64,000 nt of DNA, taken from contig NC_073746.1 of the NCBI RefSeq assembly GCF_029784135.1, positions 31,960,387 through 32,024,386 on the forward strand, in the 5' to 3' direction. The stretch's first letter is position 1. Every line of letters starts with the position of its first letter. Below, piece by piece: positions 1 to 13,059 of the stretch. Source of the DNA: Toxorhynchites rutilus septentrionalis. Lineage: Eukaryota > Arthropoda > Insecta > Diptera > Culicidae. The position numbers and the translations under genes were made by a program. The notes under the pieces are model-generated. The model worked only from the letters and a program-made list of their open reading frames with translations. It made no database searches and was not told the origin of the DNA.

Positions 1-636
1 TGGATACGGATTTTTTGTTTTGCAATTCTTCTGCAATTAACAATTAATTGTTCTGCAATTAACGCAAAGCTGAATGGATATGAATGTATATTTTGTTTTC
101 CCCTTCCCTTTTTCACGGCAGCAAATAAGAAACGGACAGAGGTTGGCCAGGTGACACATGCTTCATGCATCAACCGTAGACCAATCGAGACTGACATTTT
201 TTTTGACATTTGACAAATTTCAAGAAGCTATCACTATTTATAATGATATAAATAGTTTGCTAGTTTGCGGTTTTGAACTATTGAAACAAGTGTTAATGGC
301 CAATAAGTAAAAAACATCTCTCGCAGATCTTTTATCTTTCCAATAATTTTATTTTCATACCACTTCGTTCATCCGAACGTTTTCGAGACTTTGAATTTAC
401 ACCCCAGTACAGAAATGAAAGATGTAGTATGACGAAATAATGAACATAAAAACCAAGAAAAATTCTATAACATAAACTCTTTCATAGTGACTTGTTTTGT
501 TAGATTTGTTTTGTTAGAAGTAATAACCGGTTACCTTCATTAAAAATCATGATTTTTTTTCACAATATAATATACTTATCATGGTCATGTGTGTCACCCA
601 TCTAAAAGTGACACCCGGGGCGGACAAATACAAATA
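1..636. other. AT-rich sequence with no recognised feature
   Basis: No gene, tRNA or clear repeat boundary was recognised. It lies upstream of the invected microexon and is probably intronic. Confidence 0.4.
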
Positions 637-1480
637 TAGGTCAGACTCGATTATATGTGATTCGATTATATACAATTTGGGACCCGATTATATACAGTTT
701 GGAAAACAAGGTTTTTTTATATGTTTCAAATTTGACTTATTTCAAGAAGAAATGTAACCTTTCAACGTTAATGTGAAATTTATGTGGCTATTACATGTAC
801 AGTGGGGTAAAAATAGTGATTTTTGAGATTTTGCTTGAATTTTTACCAGGAATTGTTTATATCGATATAGCAGCCAAATTAAGAAAGATAGAAGTTAGGT
901 GTCAAAGATCAAATTAAAGAACGCTTAGAGAGCTTCAATTTGATTGATAGAAACAATCTAGATTAAAATATTTTTTTAGGATAAAACTGATAATAACACA
1001 TACAAAATTATTAGCTTTTAACTTATTCACTTCTAAAATGTTATTTAAGTCCACTAATTTACATGATCCACTTCTATATCCTGTACTGAATTTTCTCATC
1101 TTTTAGATAAAAGCAACAGAATCGTCTTTCGTAGCATACTTTTTAATGTAGAGCCAGTTTGAGGCAACAGAGTCCGAAAGAGAAAAAATGTTCTGTAACT
1201 CTGTCATTGTTGAAATTCGACCATATGCGTTAAATGATTTTTTTCATCAAATATGATCGTCTATCACCTCCTGAGAGAATCTGGATAAATTTATTTTTTC
1301 CATGTGGGAAGGTGTTTTCTGACTTTAAGTAGATGAATCAAAAATCAAATTCCTTTTTTATATTCAAAAAACGAAAGATACATGCAAAAAAAAACGAATC
1401 ATTTTTTTTATGACTCGATTATATACAGAATTCAGAATGAAAAGAAATCAAAAACTGTATATAATCGAGTCCGCCCTGTA
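637..1480. repeat. repeat B, copy 1 (TA-flanked, inverted ends)
   Basis: The left end reads GGTCAGACTCGATTATAT. The reverse complement of the right end reads CAGGGCGGACTCGATTATAT and lies against TA (1479-1480). Extra copies of TCGATTATATACA lie just inside both ends, like subterminal binding repeats. Internal sequence matches two other places: 36290-36598 (continuing at 37973) and 58027-58108 (continuing at 61062-61370). No transposase is seen, so this is a non-autonomous element. The TA duplication suggests mobilisation by a Tc1/mariner-type enzyme (inference). This copy serves as the empty-site reference for three later insertions. Confidence 0.7.
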
Positions 1481-2280
1481 CAACAACATATAGAAACCAA
1501 AAGCAAAAATGTGTAATACAGTGGTTTTGTATCACAACCACACATACAAACCTTTCTGATATAATATGAATGTTTGCGCGGATCAAATGATCCGTTGCGG
1601 TAGTTAGGGCAGATTACATATATTTCTCAGTAAAAATAACAGAGAGTAGTGAATAGAGACGTGGGTTAATCGCTCGATTAATTCAATTAGTCGTATATCT
1701 GAAGTTATAATCGATTAATTTTGTATCGAATAATTTGAAATCAAAATATGAATACATCGAATAATAGTCACTGTAATTGCGATTAATGAAAGAAGGAATC
1801 TTTCTCAAGGTTAATGCATTTTTAGGCTTAGGCTATATATTTTTTTTATCCAACATCTAACATCACGCGACCAGAATGACAACGTGATACGTGATTATTT
1901 CGAGAAACAAATATTCGTTCGATTAATCGAATATTGAAAGAGAATTATTCGAATGAATCGAATATTGAAAAATGTCCCAACGATTAATCGATAATCGAAT
2001 AAATGAAAAATTTAGACATCACTAGTAGTGAACACTGAAAAATACATTCGATGTATGTTTTAAGAAAAGTAGTGTAGGCAAATTATGTGAAAATGTGACC
2101 TGCAAGATAATTTCGACAAAACGTTTAAAATGGGTTATTTGACCTCTCGTGGTAGGTTTAGTGTTAAGGGGGTTCGCAGAACTAACTTTTTTTGAAATCA
2201 AAATTGAAAAACTGCCAAAAAGTCTTCTTTTTTTAAGTGGCGTTTGGGGGATTTCTCAAACAAGCGATTCAATTGTATAT
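1481..2280. other. AT-rich sequence with repeated TCGATTAATCGA-type motifs
   Basis: Between about 1670 and 2010 the motif ATTCGATTAATCGAAT and partial copies recur. The cluster looks like the end of a degraded element, but no boundary is clear. No gene was recognised. Confidence 0.35.
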
Positions 2281-4612
2281 TCCAAGGAGCACACTAGAAA
2301 AACGACTCACTCGAACGAGAGTTGAACTGAGTATGTCAACTGAGAAATACATTTGCGAAAAAAAAAAATATCAACTTGCTGGTAGAATACTGTTATGAAA
2401 TCACCGACTTCTCTGTAACTCTACAGACGGTTGTCTACTCAACAGCTCAAGTGTCGTGTTCAAATTAAAATTTTACAAATTGTCCAAATGCTTGTCGCGA
2501 TCAAAACGTTGACAAGCGATAAACAAATGCTCAATTAAATTACTACCCAGAGACTGCCGAGTTACCCAGGCAGGACGCATCGCAGTGACAAGTGTTGGGG
2601 TAGAAAACGCGAACAATTGAATGATTTAACAGTGTTAAATTTAGAACGGCCCTTCTCGCTAACAATGGACCACTCTCATTCAGTTGGAACGAATTTCGGG
2701 CCCAAGAATGAATGATTATTTGCCGGTTGGGAAGCTGGAGAGAGAGAGGCAGCCGAAGTGCGTCCGTTGGAAACAGAAACAGCGACATGAAGGATTTAAT
2801 TAAATTTAACTCCATGACAGTTTGTTAAGATGTGACGTTGAAATGAACGAACGGGTTTTCGGGTTGTGTTATAGCGTCGAACGGCAGAGACTCAAATGAA
2901 GAATGAATGCAAACATACAGTCCGAGAGAGAGAGAGAGACAGACAACGACGAATACTGCCAGTAGCGGAAAATATGTTTTCCCACCCCTTGACTTGAGAG
3001 CACAGAGGGACAGGTCAGAGACACTTGACGAGGGGCGTGCAGACCGAATTGCAACTAGAACGTGATTAAATTTTAACTTCGAGGAACGGTTCTCTCGACG
3101 GATCCGGTGAGGTTATGTATTCCTCCTGGTTTGGAAAGCAGGTCGAAGAACGAAAACATGACACTTATTAAGTTCACATAACATTTTCCTCCGTGAGAGA
3201 CGATTGAGAGAATTCGTCATGTTTTCAGTGTTGGAATTGTTAGACGCTCGCTGGCATGTAGATGAATAAGATGATAATTAGTTTCTAAACAATGTCTAAT
3301 TAAGATTTTCGCAACCGCATTACAGGCTTGATTTCATTCAGTTGACGGCACACGAGAAACAGCCTGACGAAATAAATCAATAACATAGTCAACATGGTGA
3401 CGGAAAGGTGACATTTATCCACTCGTCGAAACCATTGCCGGTGTGTACACAACCAGTGATGATGCATCAATCAACTAGATATTGTTTGGAGCAGCTAAAA
3501 ATCGATACCATTGATCTACGGGCCAATAAAGGAGACAATTTTATGAGCCCGGAACGTTTCCAAACAGGGTCGTAAAATGATAAACAAATTTTGGATCGAC
3601 ACGAATGTATCTCCCCACATGCATACCGCGTTTTTGCTACCGAGTGGTATTGGGCGCTTCATTACAATATTTTCTGATTCACAGATTGATTAACATTCAA
3701 TTAATTTGCGGGGAACATCGAATAAAAAATCATTTGCGTGAAGAAACATCTCCTCGCATAACAATCAGAAATTAACATCATCTCCTGCAGCACTCCATAA
3801 TCTGAAATTCATGAACACCAGCAAATTCGAGGGGTTGTTCCAACCCCCAGATGGCAATCGCATCCGAAAAATCCGAAGGGGTGGCAGAACGTTTTGCTAG
3901 CTCTGGCGCCCATACCCTTACTTCCTTATCTTTCCCGAAGCACATTGGCATTCTGCCAACCGTTTTCCACTCCCCTCTCTCGTAAACCAAACAACAAAAC
4001 GGCAATGATTTTCAATTTTCTGCCATCTCTGGGCAGGATGGATGATGATGATGAGCTCTGCATTGGAGTCAATTTTCTGCCATTTCATCCCACAACGACA
4101 GTTCGCTGTGCGTTGCGTTTTCCCGGACGAGTAGGGGTTCAACCCCAAAAGGACCACTTCAAGTATTCGACGGAAGGAAGCTATGCACGTGTGTGTGTAT
4201 ATTATTTTTATAGAATGTTTAACACCCTCTTCTCGCTCCGATGGTGGCTCGTTGAAGAGGGGTCCGAAATTAACACCAATCTGTTTTTGGGATTATCGAT
4301 AATTGAGCACTTAATCTGCTTGATGTTGTTCTGACCCGGTGTGCAGAGATTTCCCAGGGGGGTTAACGTTCGGGAGCTAATCAGACTAATGGATAGCGGT
4401 CAATTTGTGGTAATTTGTTAGAGGTTTCTTTTTTTGCTACACTCATGTACATAAGATGAGTGCATGGTTGGTTGTTGGTATCCGGATGGTTTTCTACAGA
4501 TATTTCGATTCAATTACCGATATTAAATCACATGTCGAGAAAAAGTGATTATCTTTTTTCGCCGAATGTCTGGAAATTTGTTTGAATTCAGTTAAATATT
4601 ATAAGTATTCTA
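2281..4612. other. low-repeat region, no gene recognised
   Basis: I see no duplicated family in this stretch. GA-dinucleotide runs occur at 2738-2751 and 2925-2939, the type of sequence bound by GAGA factor in flies. Open frames of up to about 150 codons here have no recognisable motif and no homology that I know. This could be intronic regulatory DNA of the invected/engrailed complex (inference). Confidence 0.35.
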
Positions 4613-6212
4613 CTGCCGTTCTACGCATAGTTGTCCCATGTTAGTTTTTTACAATCATCACTTTTCTTCATAAAACGATGTTGTTATGCCTAACCTTTCG
4701 GAAAAACACAAAAAAAGTTATAGTTTGTTTCCAGCTTTTGATAAAACTACATCAAGCTCAATTGTCCCATGTTGATATTCTATTCATAACTGTCCCACCA
4801 TGTATTTTTTGTAGATCCATATCAAATAAATTGGTTCAAGTACAAGTATTTTATGTCATACTTTCAGCAGGGCTAATGTATTCATTTCTGGTTTGGAAAA
4901 ACGAACTAATTCTCAAACAAATAAAAAAAAAAGTTTAACAGAACACGTATACACTTTGTTAGCGATGTTTTTATGCATAATCTTTCGGAAAAACACAAAA
5001 AACTCATTGTTTGTTTCACATTTCATTAAGCAATAGTTTTCTGCTTATAAAAAACCCAGTGTATTGCTAAACCGGAATGCTGAAAGCTTCTGGTAGACAA
5101 ATGGTCGGTGTTAAGTCAGACCGGACCATGTGATATTTTTATGATTTGAAGTTTAGTGTTCTGCAATTTTTAAAGAATTTAATTTTTTTTATCAATATTG
5201 TTCTCAGAAATGTTAGCTACTCTCTGGCAATACTTTGACGTATAATAATTGTAAAAAACATCAAGTATCATGCTAAAAAAGGCAGTTATTTGGCTGCCTA
5301 TACGTACATAGTCCACTCTGGCTGGACCAACTGAAGCATTTTTTCAGACTTGGTTCAGTATGACTGAGCAATTTCGAAATATTTCTCAATCAATTGAAAG
5401 GTGGTGAGTCAAAGTGTGCCATTCTGTTATGAAAATAAGAGCGAGGAAGGGTGTGAGGTTGGAAATGCATTCATATTTGGTTGCGTTCAGCATTATATTC
5501 TCTGCCAACTATTACTATTATATGATTGCACGGCAAACATGTTAAGACATAAACTTCCCATTTTCAATCATCTTAGTCAGTATTCCTCAATATAATCGTC
5601 AAATTCAAATTCATTGTCATCGCTAGAGTCTAAATCGCACTCTGAAATAGTACATTTTGCAATCATTCACACTAAAACCAGCATTTTTCACTGGTCCGTT
5701 TAGTCAGAGTGGACCAAGTTTATTTTTTAATATACTTAGAATGTGTTCATTTTACACTAACTGCTTCTAGTCCATTTCAACAAGGTAACTATTAGCTTCA
5801 AGAAAAAGTTTCGTTGGTTTGAATTCGGCGCTTGGAAATCATTTAAATTCAATATACAAATGATTGACACATGGTCCATTCTGTCTGCACATGATATAGA
5901 ACCATTTCGCCATGGTAAATGGCACATGGTCCGCTCTGACTGCGTACTATGAGAAGTTTTCGTTGATCAATCATAACAATTTCGATCCGTTATTCCTGCT
6001 GTAGGTGTGATTTTCCAAATCTGATAAATTTGGTATGTAGCTTACATAATGCTTCGAGTTATGTTATCAATAACTCGAAATTTTCTATTTTGCGACTTGG
6101 TCCGCTCTGACTTAACACCGACCAAATATGCTAGAAAAATGCAAAATTCATTGAATGCATTTTTCTCAGTTGCTGATTTTGGAACATGGGGCAACTATGC
6201 GTAGAACGGCAG
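4613..6212. mobile_element. TIR element, outer (TIR about 30 bp)
   Basis: The ends are an inverted repeat. The left arm is 4613-4642, starting CTGCCGTTCTACGCATAGTT, and the right arm is 6183-6212, with one difference in 30 bases. The core TTGTCCCATGTT recurs inside near the left end (for example near 4762), like a subterminal repeat. A second TIR element (5102-6124) is nested inside. No transposase was recognised. The right end lies one base from a Helitron 3' end (6214), so any target duplication there is obscured. Confidence 0.7.
5102..6124. mobile_element. TIR element, inner, with many subterminal repeats
   Basis: Terminal inverted repeats of about 27 bp, starting TGGTCGGTGTTAAGTCAGA, lie at 5102-5128 and 6098-6124 with one mismatch. 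The motif TGGTCCRCTCTGACT and variants recur internally in both orientations, near 5312, 5690, 5873 and 5930. This is typical of transposase-binding repeats in non-autonomous DNA transposons. No coding capacity was recognised. It is nested in 4613-6212. Confidence 0.65.
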
Positions 6213-7605
6213 ACTAGCTGATCCGGTAAACGTTGTTCTGTCATGTACATTATTTCTAATGAATATTTTGATTGTTAAATCAAAAAAATAACTAATTTAT
6301 CGTAGAGGAATGTGTCTAAAACGCGCCTGCCGGGCAATTTGACCCGCCTGATTTTCTCGTAAACCAGCAAGAATAGAAATGCAATGGATATACGCAATCG
6401 TGCTAGTCAATGATAGAATCCTACCATGCAAGTTTTACATTTGTAACATGTTTAAAAAAATAAGAAAAATAATTTTCTTTAGAAGCAATTTTCGATGTAA
6501 TTTTCTACATCATTTCTATAAGGTTTTTGTTGCTTGAAACCGGTTCAGGGGCGATAACTGTGGGTCCTATTTATTGAGTCGAGTTCCCAGTGAATATCTC
6601 AGATGAAGAAAATAGTAAGAAAGGATTCATTTCCTCCTTAATTCCGCATAAGCTTACCATCGGGCAGAATGGCATACCATCGATCCGGGCAATTTGCTCG
6701 CTTTCGGCCGTAACCATTCTCACGAGAAAAATAGCTTGTATGTGAGGGATGCCAGATAATTTTTTCAAATATCTCAGCATGGCACGAATAAATGTCTTCA
6801 AATGTAATCATAATGAACTAAATTGAGCAAACCATCACGATATTTCTAAATCATGTTCGATAAATCACACAAACAATTGTTTTCACATACTTTGAAATAA
6901 CCTCAATATGTTTTCACAAAATTAAATGTCTTCAAAACGAAAACATGTCTTCACATGTCATCTGGCATCTATATTATGTGCTCAGAGAATGCAGGAAAAC
7001 AAGAGCGCGGACTGGAGAATTAATGCACGAATACTGGAAGAACACGCTCACCGGAGGAACGGTTTCTCCTCTTCGCTGGTGGGCATGAAGGGAATAGATT
7101 GATGGAATCTCTCATATATACAAGCTGTTTCTCTGAGCTTTATAGTCTCTGAGAGAAACAACTCATGGGCACATTATACTTCTGCTGGGCCATTTAACAC
7201 CGTATGATTGGAAATTTAGAATTTGGGTGCCTTACAAAACAAAATTCGTAGCACTTTTGTTATTCAGTATCTAAAATACAGAACGATTACAGATGATTGA
7301 GGGTTAACTTATCTACGTACTGACGTAGTTGTTACCTTAAATTTTATGGTCAAGATAAATCCATTCTCGCTTAGGGGGTGCGTATTACACACTTCTCCTA
7401 TAAGTGTGTTAAAAATGTTTTAACGATCTATAAAAATGATCGAATGTGATCGATTAAATAGAACGAATAAAACGATTTGAACGAAAGTGTGTTTTCGATG
7501 TTTATGCTGCCGGACGGTGCGTATTTTCATTAGATAAACAAACGTGACACATCTGTTCTATTCTCTTATGTTGTGTTCTATTATGATGAAAAAAAATGGA
7601 AAGGG

Positions 7606-8481
7606 GTTGTATCTAGAACACGACCGCATATTTTCGACGTAGAACTACTCAATTATATTATGCAATCCACTTGTTTACCACTACGAATATTATTTTAGAA
7701 TGCATCGATTTTTTTGTAATAGATTATGTTCTTCGTTACAAATAAATTTGATGAACGTCCTTTTACGTTTGATATGATGCCTAAGACTACCAAAATATGT
7801 GAACGGAAGAATTGTCAAACGATCATTGTATTTTACATTTCCCTCTGAAATTATTGCACATCTCATGTTCACTTAGTTCTCGAACGCCGAAGGTTCATTC
7901 ACTTCTAGTATCTGAAATGACGATTCTCCCAGGCTTCTCAGTTTAAAAGTACGTTTTAGGGAAACATGTTCCGGTCTACACAACGACAAGCGAGTACAAA
8001 AGTTCTCAACACCAAAAAATACCCCCGACTTGCGTGTATTTGCAAAGCGGATTCCCCCAGGCACATTAATTTTGAAGTCCGTGTTAGGGAAACACAGCTC
8101 GGTGGAAACAAAAATGCACCCGATTTGCATGTATATTTGCAGAGCGGATATCCACAGGTACATCGATTTTGGAGTCTGTGTTGGGGAAACCGTAAATTGG
8201 CATTCGAAATACGGGTAGGATTAGCACACAAATCGGCAGAACAAATGTATGGGAAAAAGGAAATTCTTCTATTTTTCATGAATTTAAACCGTTTAGAGAT
8301 TAGCGAATTGTAATGTATAGCATATCGAACAAATCTTAGAGAGTTACCGATTCGATTGGTATGCAAATCATGAAAATTCGTTCACAATGAAAATTGTTAT
8401 TAAAGTTAATTTTATTTCATAAAAACGTGACCTGTTTTCTGATTTGGCACCCTTCCTGAAAGACGTAGTTCTACGTCAAAA
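7606..8481 (-). mobile_element. family A element, copy E1
   Basis: Read on the minus strand, it begins with the palindrome GACGTAGAACTACGTC (8462-8477). The sequence TTTCAGGAAGGGTGCCAAAT follows. It ends with a GTAGTTCTACGTC core and the hairpin at 7606-7624. Inside are degenerate units of a minisatellite (about 8000-8220) and a segment shared with 15786-16080. The same 5' portion occurs at 44003 and in part at 22631. It sits inside Helitron-like copy 1. No protein is recognised. Confidence 0.6.
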
Positions 8482-9332
8482 TGTTGCAACGTGGTTGCAT
8501 TTTGCACATCGTTGCGGAGCAATTCGAAAGGATCAATGCAAACAAGCATTTCATGGGGAATTTTCCCGAGTATGATCACGGTCCATTCTTTTTAAAATAT
8601 CAAACGAATATGTGGGGATGGGATCTATCACATACTGAAGAATGAATTGCTATAAACGATCATAGCCGAAGAAAATGAAAAGAACCAAACCATTCATTTC
8701 CCTAATTCAATGCATATCAAAAATGTTAAAGGTGAGATGCTAAAGATATGTAAAAAAATGAAATTATTACTCGATGTTATTTAGATACATAAAAGACATA
8801 GTCCTGACCATAACTTAACTATTTTTCTAAACAACCGAGTTTTTTCGTCAAAACATTATATATGATACAAAATTATAATCAAACACAACTTCCGTTCAAG
8901 ATATTTCCCAATTGCAGATTATGTGTTACTCTGTTACATTACACAAATTTGATAGAGGAGAGCTTGTTTTCATTTGAAATTTCTTTTATTAAAACGTGTT
9001 TGTTACACCCGAAAATTTGTTATCATTTTCGTTTCAGAGAGATTGCCACATTTGCACTACTCGGTTGAACTTGAATCGTACAGATTTGGAATTTTCGAGA
9101 ATTGTTGATACAGTAAACGACATCGTAGAACAACGTTGTCCTGACCGCGTCGAATCGTCACACACAACAATACACACAAAAATCCATCGAGCTCTCGCGA
9201 CTCTCTTGTTTGTTTCTTCTCCTCTAACCACATGTTCATAAAAAATAATTCAAAATGAAAATTGGCGTTCATAATGAATAATATAACTTTCTCGATGTTT
9301 AATGTTTATGCAATATCCGTCTTGTCTCTGCA

Positions 9333-9535
9333 GAACGGTAGGGGGATTTTTCGTCAAAATATTTCTTCTGCCTTGCACTGGTCTCACACATATTCTAGAA
9401 CTTGTCACTCAAAATACATTCAAGGCGTGTTGCTGGGCATAGGGACTTCAACTAATAAAAATGACGCAAGTGACATTACGTTGAGAAAGCGAAAGTTATG
9501 AATGTTAGTGTCATCGAAGAAGAAGATGGAAAGCG
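9333..9535 (+). repeat. Feilai-like SINE remnant (5' truncated)
   Basis: The body matches the complete copies at 44129-44397 and 12770-13047: GATTTTTCGTCAAA, TTGCACTG, ATTCAAGGCGTGTT and the closing GAAGAAGAAGA tail. The tRNA-like promoter part is missing. The same remnant occurs at the matching place in the second Helitron-like copy (29075-29230), so it was present before the two copies separated. Confidence 0.7.
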
Positions 9536-10377
9536 TGGTATGAATGGTGTGTGTCGACCTTGCTCCACTCCAGATTATTGTTTTTCCTGTTGTTTTTCGA
9601 CATTGTGTGATTTGAAGAATTTCCAATAATTTATTGTACTCATAAAGGTTTCCAGCTCGCCGGCCTGGCCTGGCGAATTGAGGATGAAATGTGTGAATGA
9701 AGGTTCGATGAAACGAACGTAGCGGCATCTGTCATTTAACAACGTATATAAATTCGTTCTGTTTCATAAACAAACGACGATTAAATTATTTGGATATTTT
9801 TTATACAAAAATACTAAAATTGCGATTAAAAATTTGGGATCGGGGTAAATTTTTTTGGTTATATGTATTTTTGAAGTCAAATTGAAGAAGAAAATTCGAA
9901 AATAAAAAAATATTCAGAAATTATTTTTTTTCTGCATAGGACCAAATATTGAACTTGCAAACACAATGGATTTTGTTTTCGTAATTATTGATTGTAGTTG
10001 TTTTTTTGTTGTTTTCATGGCTTTACATAACATATCTCAATATCAGAGATGCTTTTTTTCGTTTTTGAGATAAGATTTTTTAAACGAGCTACGATTTGAT
10101 GATGACGCAGTGAGTGCAGTTGTTATGAAACTTTTCGTGGCATAGAATCTCAGCCCTTCTGTACCTATACGACCTATTCCCTGAAAATACATAAAATTTG
10201 TTAGAGGTTGTAACACGATCGCATTTTCGACGTAGAACTACGGAATTTTATCATTCAATCTGCTTGTTTATCGCTTCGAATATTATTTTAGAGTGCATCG
10301 AAATATTTGAAATAATTTTTCAGTAGACTATTTTAGTGGTGTAAAAAAGAGTCGTAGTTTTCTAGAATCAGCAGATT

Positions 10378-10600
10378 TCATTCTTTTCCTCGCAAGAACA
10401 ATACGACGAGATGCACAAATAAAAGGTCTTTTCTCAAGAGTGTTAAAATGTTTGTATGTATGGAGCAGACCTGACCTCTCATACTAAATGTCAGCTTGGA
10501 ATTGGACAGAAAATAAAAAAATCCTAACGATGCCAAGCAGGTATTGAACCAAGACCACATTACAGAATGCAGTTGGATATTAAAAGTTCACACGAAAAGT
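10378..10600 (-). repeat. tRNA-related SINE (family shared with 38780-38990), degenerate
   Basis: On the minus strand it has a B-box-like GGTTCAATACC, then TGCTTGGCATCGTT and ATACAAACATTTTAA, all matching 38780-38990 in the same order. The A-box region is eroded. Neighbouring sequence (10600-10700) also matches the flank at 38570-38720 in reverse, so the duplicated unit is larger than the SINE. Confidence 0.5.
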
Positions 10601-11199
10601 GTTTTCTGAGAGTAAAACGGAGAGCGTAAATAACGCGAACCTTAAACCTTTAGCGACGGGTGCCGTGTATGTGGCAAAGTATGCGAAAAGAAGCAAAGTA
10701 TGCTGTACAAGTATGGCTGGATAGCACATTTTTTGTTACTTTCAAGCTCATTAAATGTGATTAATGAGGATGTCAAAAGATGTGCTGTTTATTTATTTTT
10801 GGGGGAAAGGTCATTCGCCGGCTTCTATCGACTGACCCGCTTCTTTGTTTGACATGTACCATGAAGCCAACGCCTAGGCTGACCAAACGTAACGTTTTGA
10901 ACGGGATAGTACCTTTTTTGACGTAGGATTACGTCTATCGGGAACATATTGGGGTACAAATTGAAAATCGAAAATCGAGCACATCGTGAAAATTGTCCAA
11001 TTTCAAACGCTTATTGCTCAGTCATTTCATGATGGATTGCTGAATTTTTTGCGTCAATCGATTTCGGCACTCCATAACAATTTTTTATATTGAAGAAAAT
11101 AATATATGTGATGAAACTAACTATCGAACAATTAAAAAATCTCAACCCCTATCCTAACGGAAATACCCACTTCTGATTGGTCGATATTGACGACACATG

Positions 11200-11490
11200 C
11201 GGCGGGTCCCTAACAGAGACATCAAAATCAAGCTGCCTGGGGGAAATCGGCATTGCAAATACATGATAGTAGGGGAAGCTTTAGTTCCTACCGAAATGTA
11301 TTCCCTAACAGAGACATCAAAACCAAGCTGTCTGGCGGAAATAGGCATTGCAATTACATGAAAGTAGGGGAAGCTTTTGTTCCTACCGAAATGTATTCCC
11401 TAACAGAGCCATCAAAACCAAGGTGCCCAGGGGAAATCGGCATTGCAAATATATGCAAGTCGGGGGCATTTATATATTGCAAGTAAGGTG
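11200..11490 (+). repeat. minisatellite, about 105-bp unit, three copies
   Basis: Three tandem units each contain TCCCTAACAGAGACATCAAA, then a GGGGGAAATCGGCATTGCAAA-like block split by small changes, then a TTCCTACCGAAATGTA block. Related units in reverse orientation lie at about 8000-8220 and 51380-51540. The chance open frames through these repeats are not genes. Confidence 0.75.
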
Positions 11491-11880
11491 AGTGTTACGA
11501 CTAATTCTAGTAAATAAAATTTAAATTTGGAACTTTAGTGTTTGCTGTCCCATTAAATTTCATATCAATGACCGATCGTGTATTGCGAAAAATTTAGCAC
11601 AATGTTAGAAAAAGTGATTTCTCATATGCTCTACATGTAGTATTAGGTTTTGTTAGTTCAATTAAATTCGCATTGGATGGAATAAACACTCAGAAAGTAA
11701 AAGTCATAAAAGAAAATTACCTTCTCCAAATCAATTATGTTTTCTCTATATTAAAGTAACATGTTTTTACTGGTGAGAAAATTTGATGATTGTGTTCGGT
11801 ATTGGTAATTATTTTATATTGCATTGGTGAGTTTTTTTTCTTCTTTATTTCATCCATACATAACAACAACCAAACAAAAC

Positions 11881-11896
11881 GGCCCTTTTCAGGGTC
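11881..11896 (+). promoter_or_regulatory. histone-type mRNA 3' stem-loop
   Basis: GGCCCTTTTCAGGGTC fits the replication-dependent histone consensus: six-base stem, four-base TTTC loop, A-rich CCAAACAAAAC before it. A purine-rich ATCAAAGA follows, where the U7-pairing histone downstream element would lie. No intact histone gene precedes it. Confidence 0.75.
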
Positions 11897-12769
11897 ACTA
11901 AATCATTATCAAAGATTTTAACGATGTAATTCTCCAAACATATCCAAAATCAACAGATAGCCTAACGGAATCCTACGTCAACTATGCGGTCGTGTCCCGG
12001 ACACAACCCCCCTGTGACTTTTTTTTATTGTCCCGTCTTTTTTATCAATTTGTACTGTATTTTGAGAATTAAAAAAAACATTCGTAATGCTGTTCTGATG
12101 CACAATGAATCATACGAACATTTATTGTCCTTGTTTAAAATATGCTGCATCTGCAACCGAGATTTCTGTTAACTTTAATGATTCTATTAGAATTCTTCAA
12201 AATAAAAAGGAAGAAGAATTTTGGATTAGTGAGGTGTAGAGTGTTCTCAAAAAAATATCTAGAGATTTGTGTCCAAGACCGTATTGTTGCGCAGGACTAC
12301 GAAATTATTATACTCAATTCGCTTGTTCACCACTTTGACTGGAGGATCGGTGACACGCCGCTGTGTTTGTCTGAAGATACCTTTTTTAATTACCATAATA
12401 GTTTGGTTTTGGCTTCAGTCGACATTTGACAACCCCGCTCTGAATCGGTTCCTTATGCATGAACCAATTTGAACGTGGTTAACTCGTTAGACAGACTGCC
12501 ACAGAGAGCATAATTTTATGGGGCACAATTGGACGGCACAGGAGTAGAAGAACACTTTTATTTCAAGTTCCATCTCTACAAAATCATATTAACTTAGGGA
12601 ACAAATGGACGTGATCACGTTAGTCCTGAAAGGCTTTGTTAATTCCTCTTCACGCGTTTTTTATCCATAATAATGACGATCGCTTCTTCTTAGTGAGGTT
12701 ACAAAAAGCATAACTTTCGGTATTGGGTGGCTACCAATTTAAGGGTATCCAAATTTATGCACTCCAAAG

Positions 12770-13047
12770 GTTCTTCTTCTTGGATATCACTAACGTTCCC
12801 AGTGGAACTTTTGCCTTCTCGACGTAGATACTACTAGCGTCATTTTTATTAGTAGTACTTAGTTGAGATTTCTACGCCGGATAACACGCCTTGAATGTAT
12901 TCTGGAGTGGCAAGCTCTAGAATACGCGTGACCACAGTGCAAGTCGGAAGAAATTTCTTTGACGAAAAATCCCTCCCGGCCAGAACGGGAATCAAACCCG
13001 AACACCTGGCATGATAATGTGGGACGCTAACCTCTCGGCCACGGGAG
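12770..13047 (-). repeat. Feilai-like SINE, full length
   Basis: On the minus strand a tRNA-like head carries A box TGGCCGAGAGGTTAGCG and B box GGTTTGATTCC. The standard body follows, then a GAAGAAGAA tail. An 8-bp direct repeat CTCCAAAG flanks it at 12762-12769 and 13048-13055, a probable target-site duplication. Confidence 0.85.
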
Positions 13048-13059
13048 CTCCAAAGATTA

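Larger units (their letters stand above)
6214..9990 (-). mobile_element. Helitron-like element, copy 1 (interrupted)
   Basis: CTAGCTGATCCGGTAAACG at 6214 is the reverse complement of a typical insect Helitron 3' end (CTAG terminus), preceded by A as expected for insertion between A and T. Blocks at 6214-6300, 7395-7605 and 8483-9950 are colinear with the second copy at 28009-29690. The two copies are separated by unrelated sequence and by a family A copy at 7606-8481. The 5' end was not located, so the outer limit is approximate. No Rep/helicase coding was seen, so it is non-autonomous. Confidence 0.55.
10920..12007 (+). mobile_element. family A element, copy E2
   Basis: It starts with GACGTAGGATTACGTC (10920-10935) and ends with the terminal hairpin 11989-12007. 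The first 240 bp match the starts of the copy at 44897 and the repeat at 47180, including a histone-promoter-like CTGATTGGTCGATATTGACG. The middle has been replaced by a tandem minisatellite (11200-11490). A histone-type 3' stem-loop survives at 11881-11896. I infer a histone-carrying element whose coding part was lost. Confidence 0.6.

Noticed and set aside
3894..4334. A 146-codon open frame on the + strand in a low-repeat region
   Set aside because: It has no recognisable domain. It overlaps antisense frames of similar length, and its composition and lack of splice or start context suggest a chance frame.
7873..8366. Overlapping open frames of 96-136 codons on both strands
   Set aside because: They run through minisatellite units whose period keeps frames open. 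The same happens at 11154-11486 and 15799-16047.
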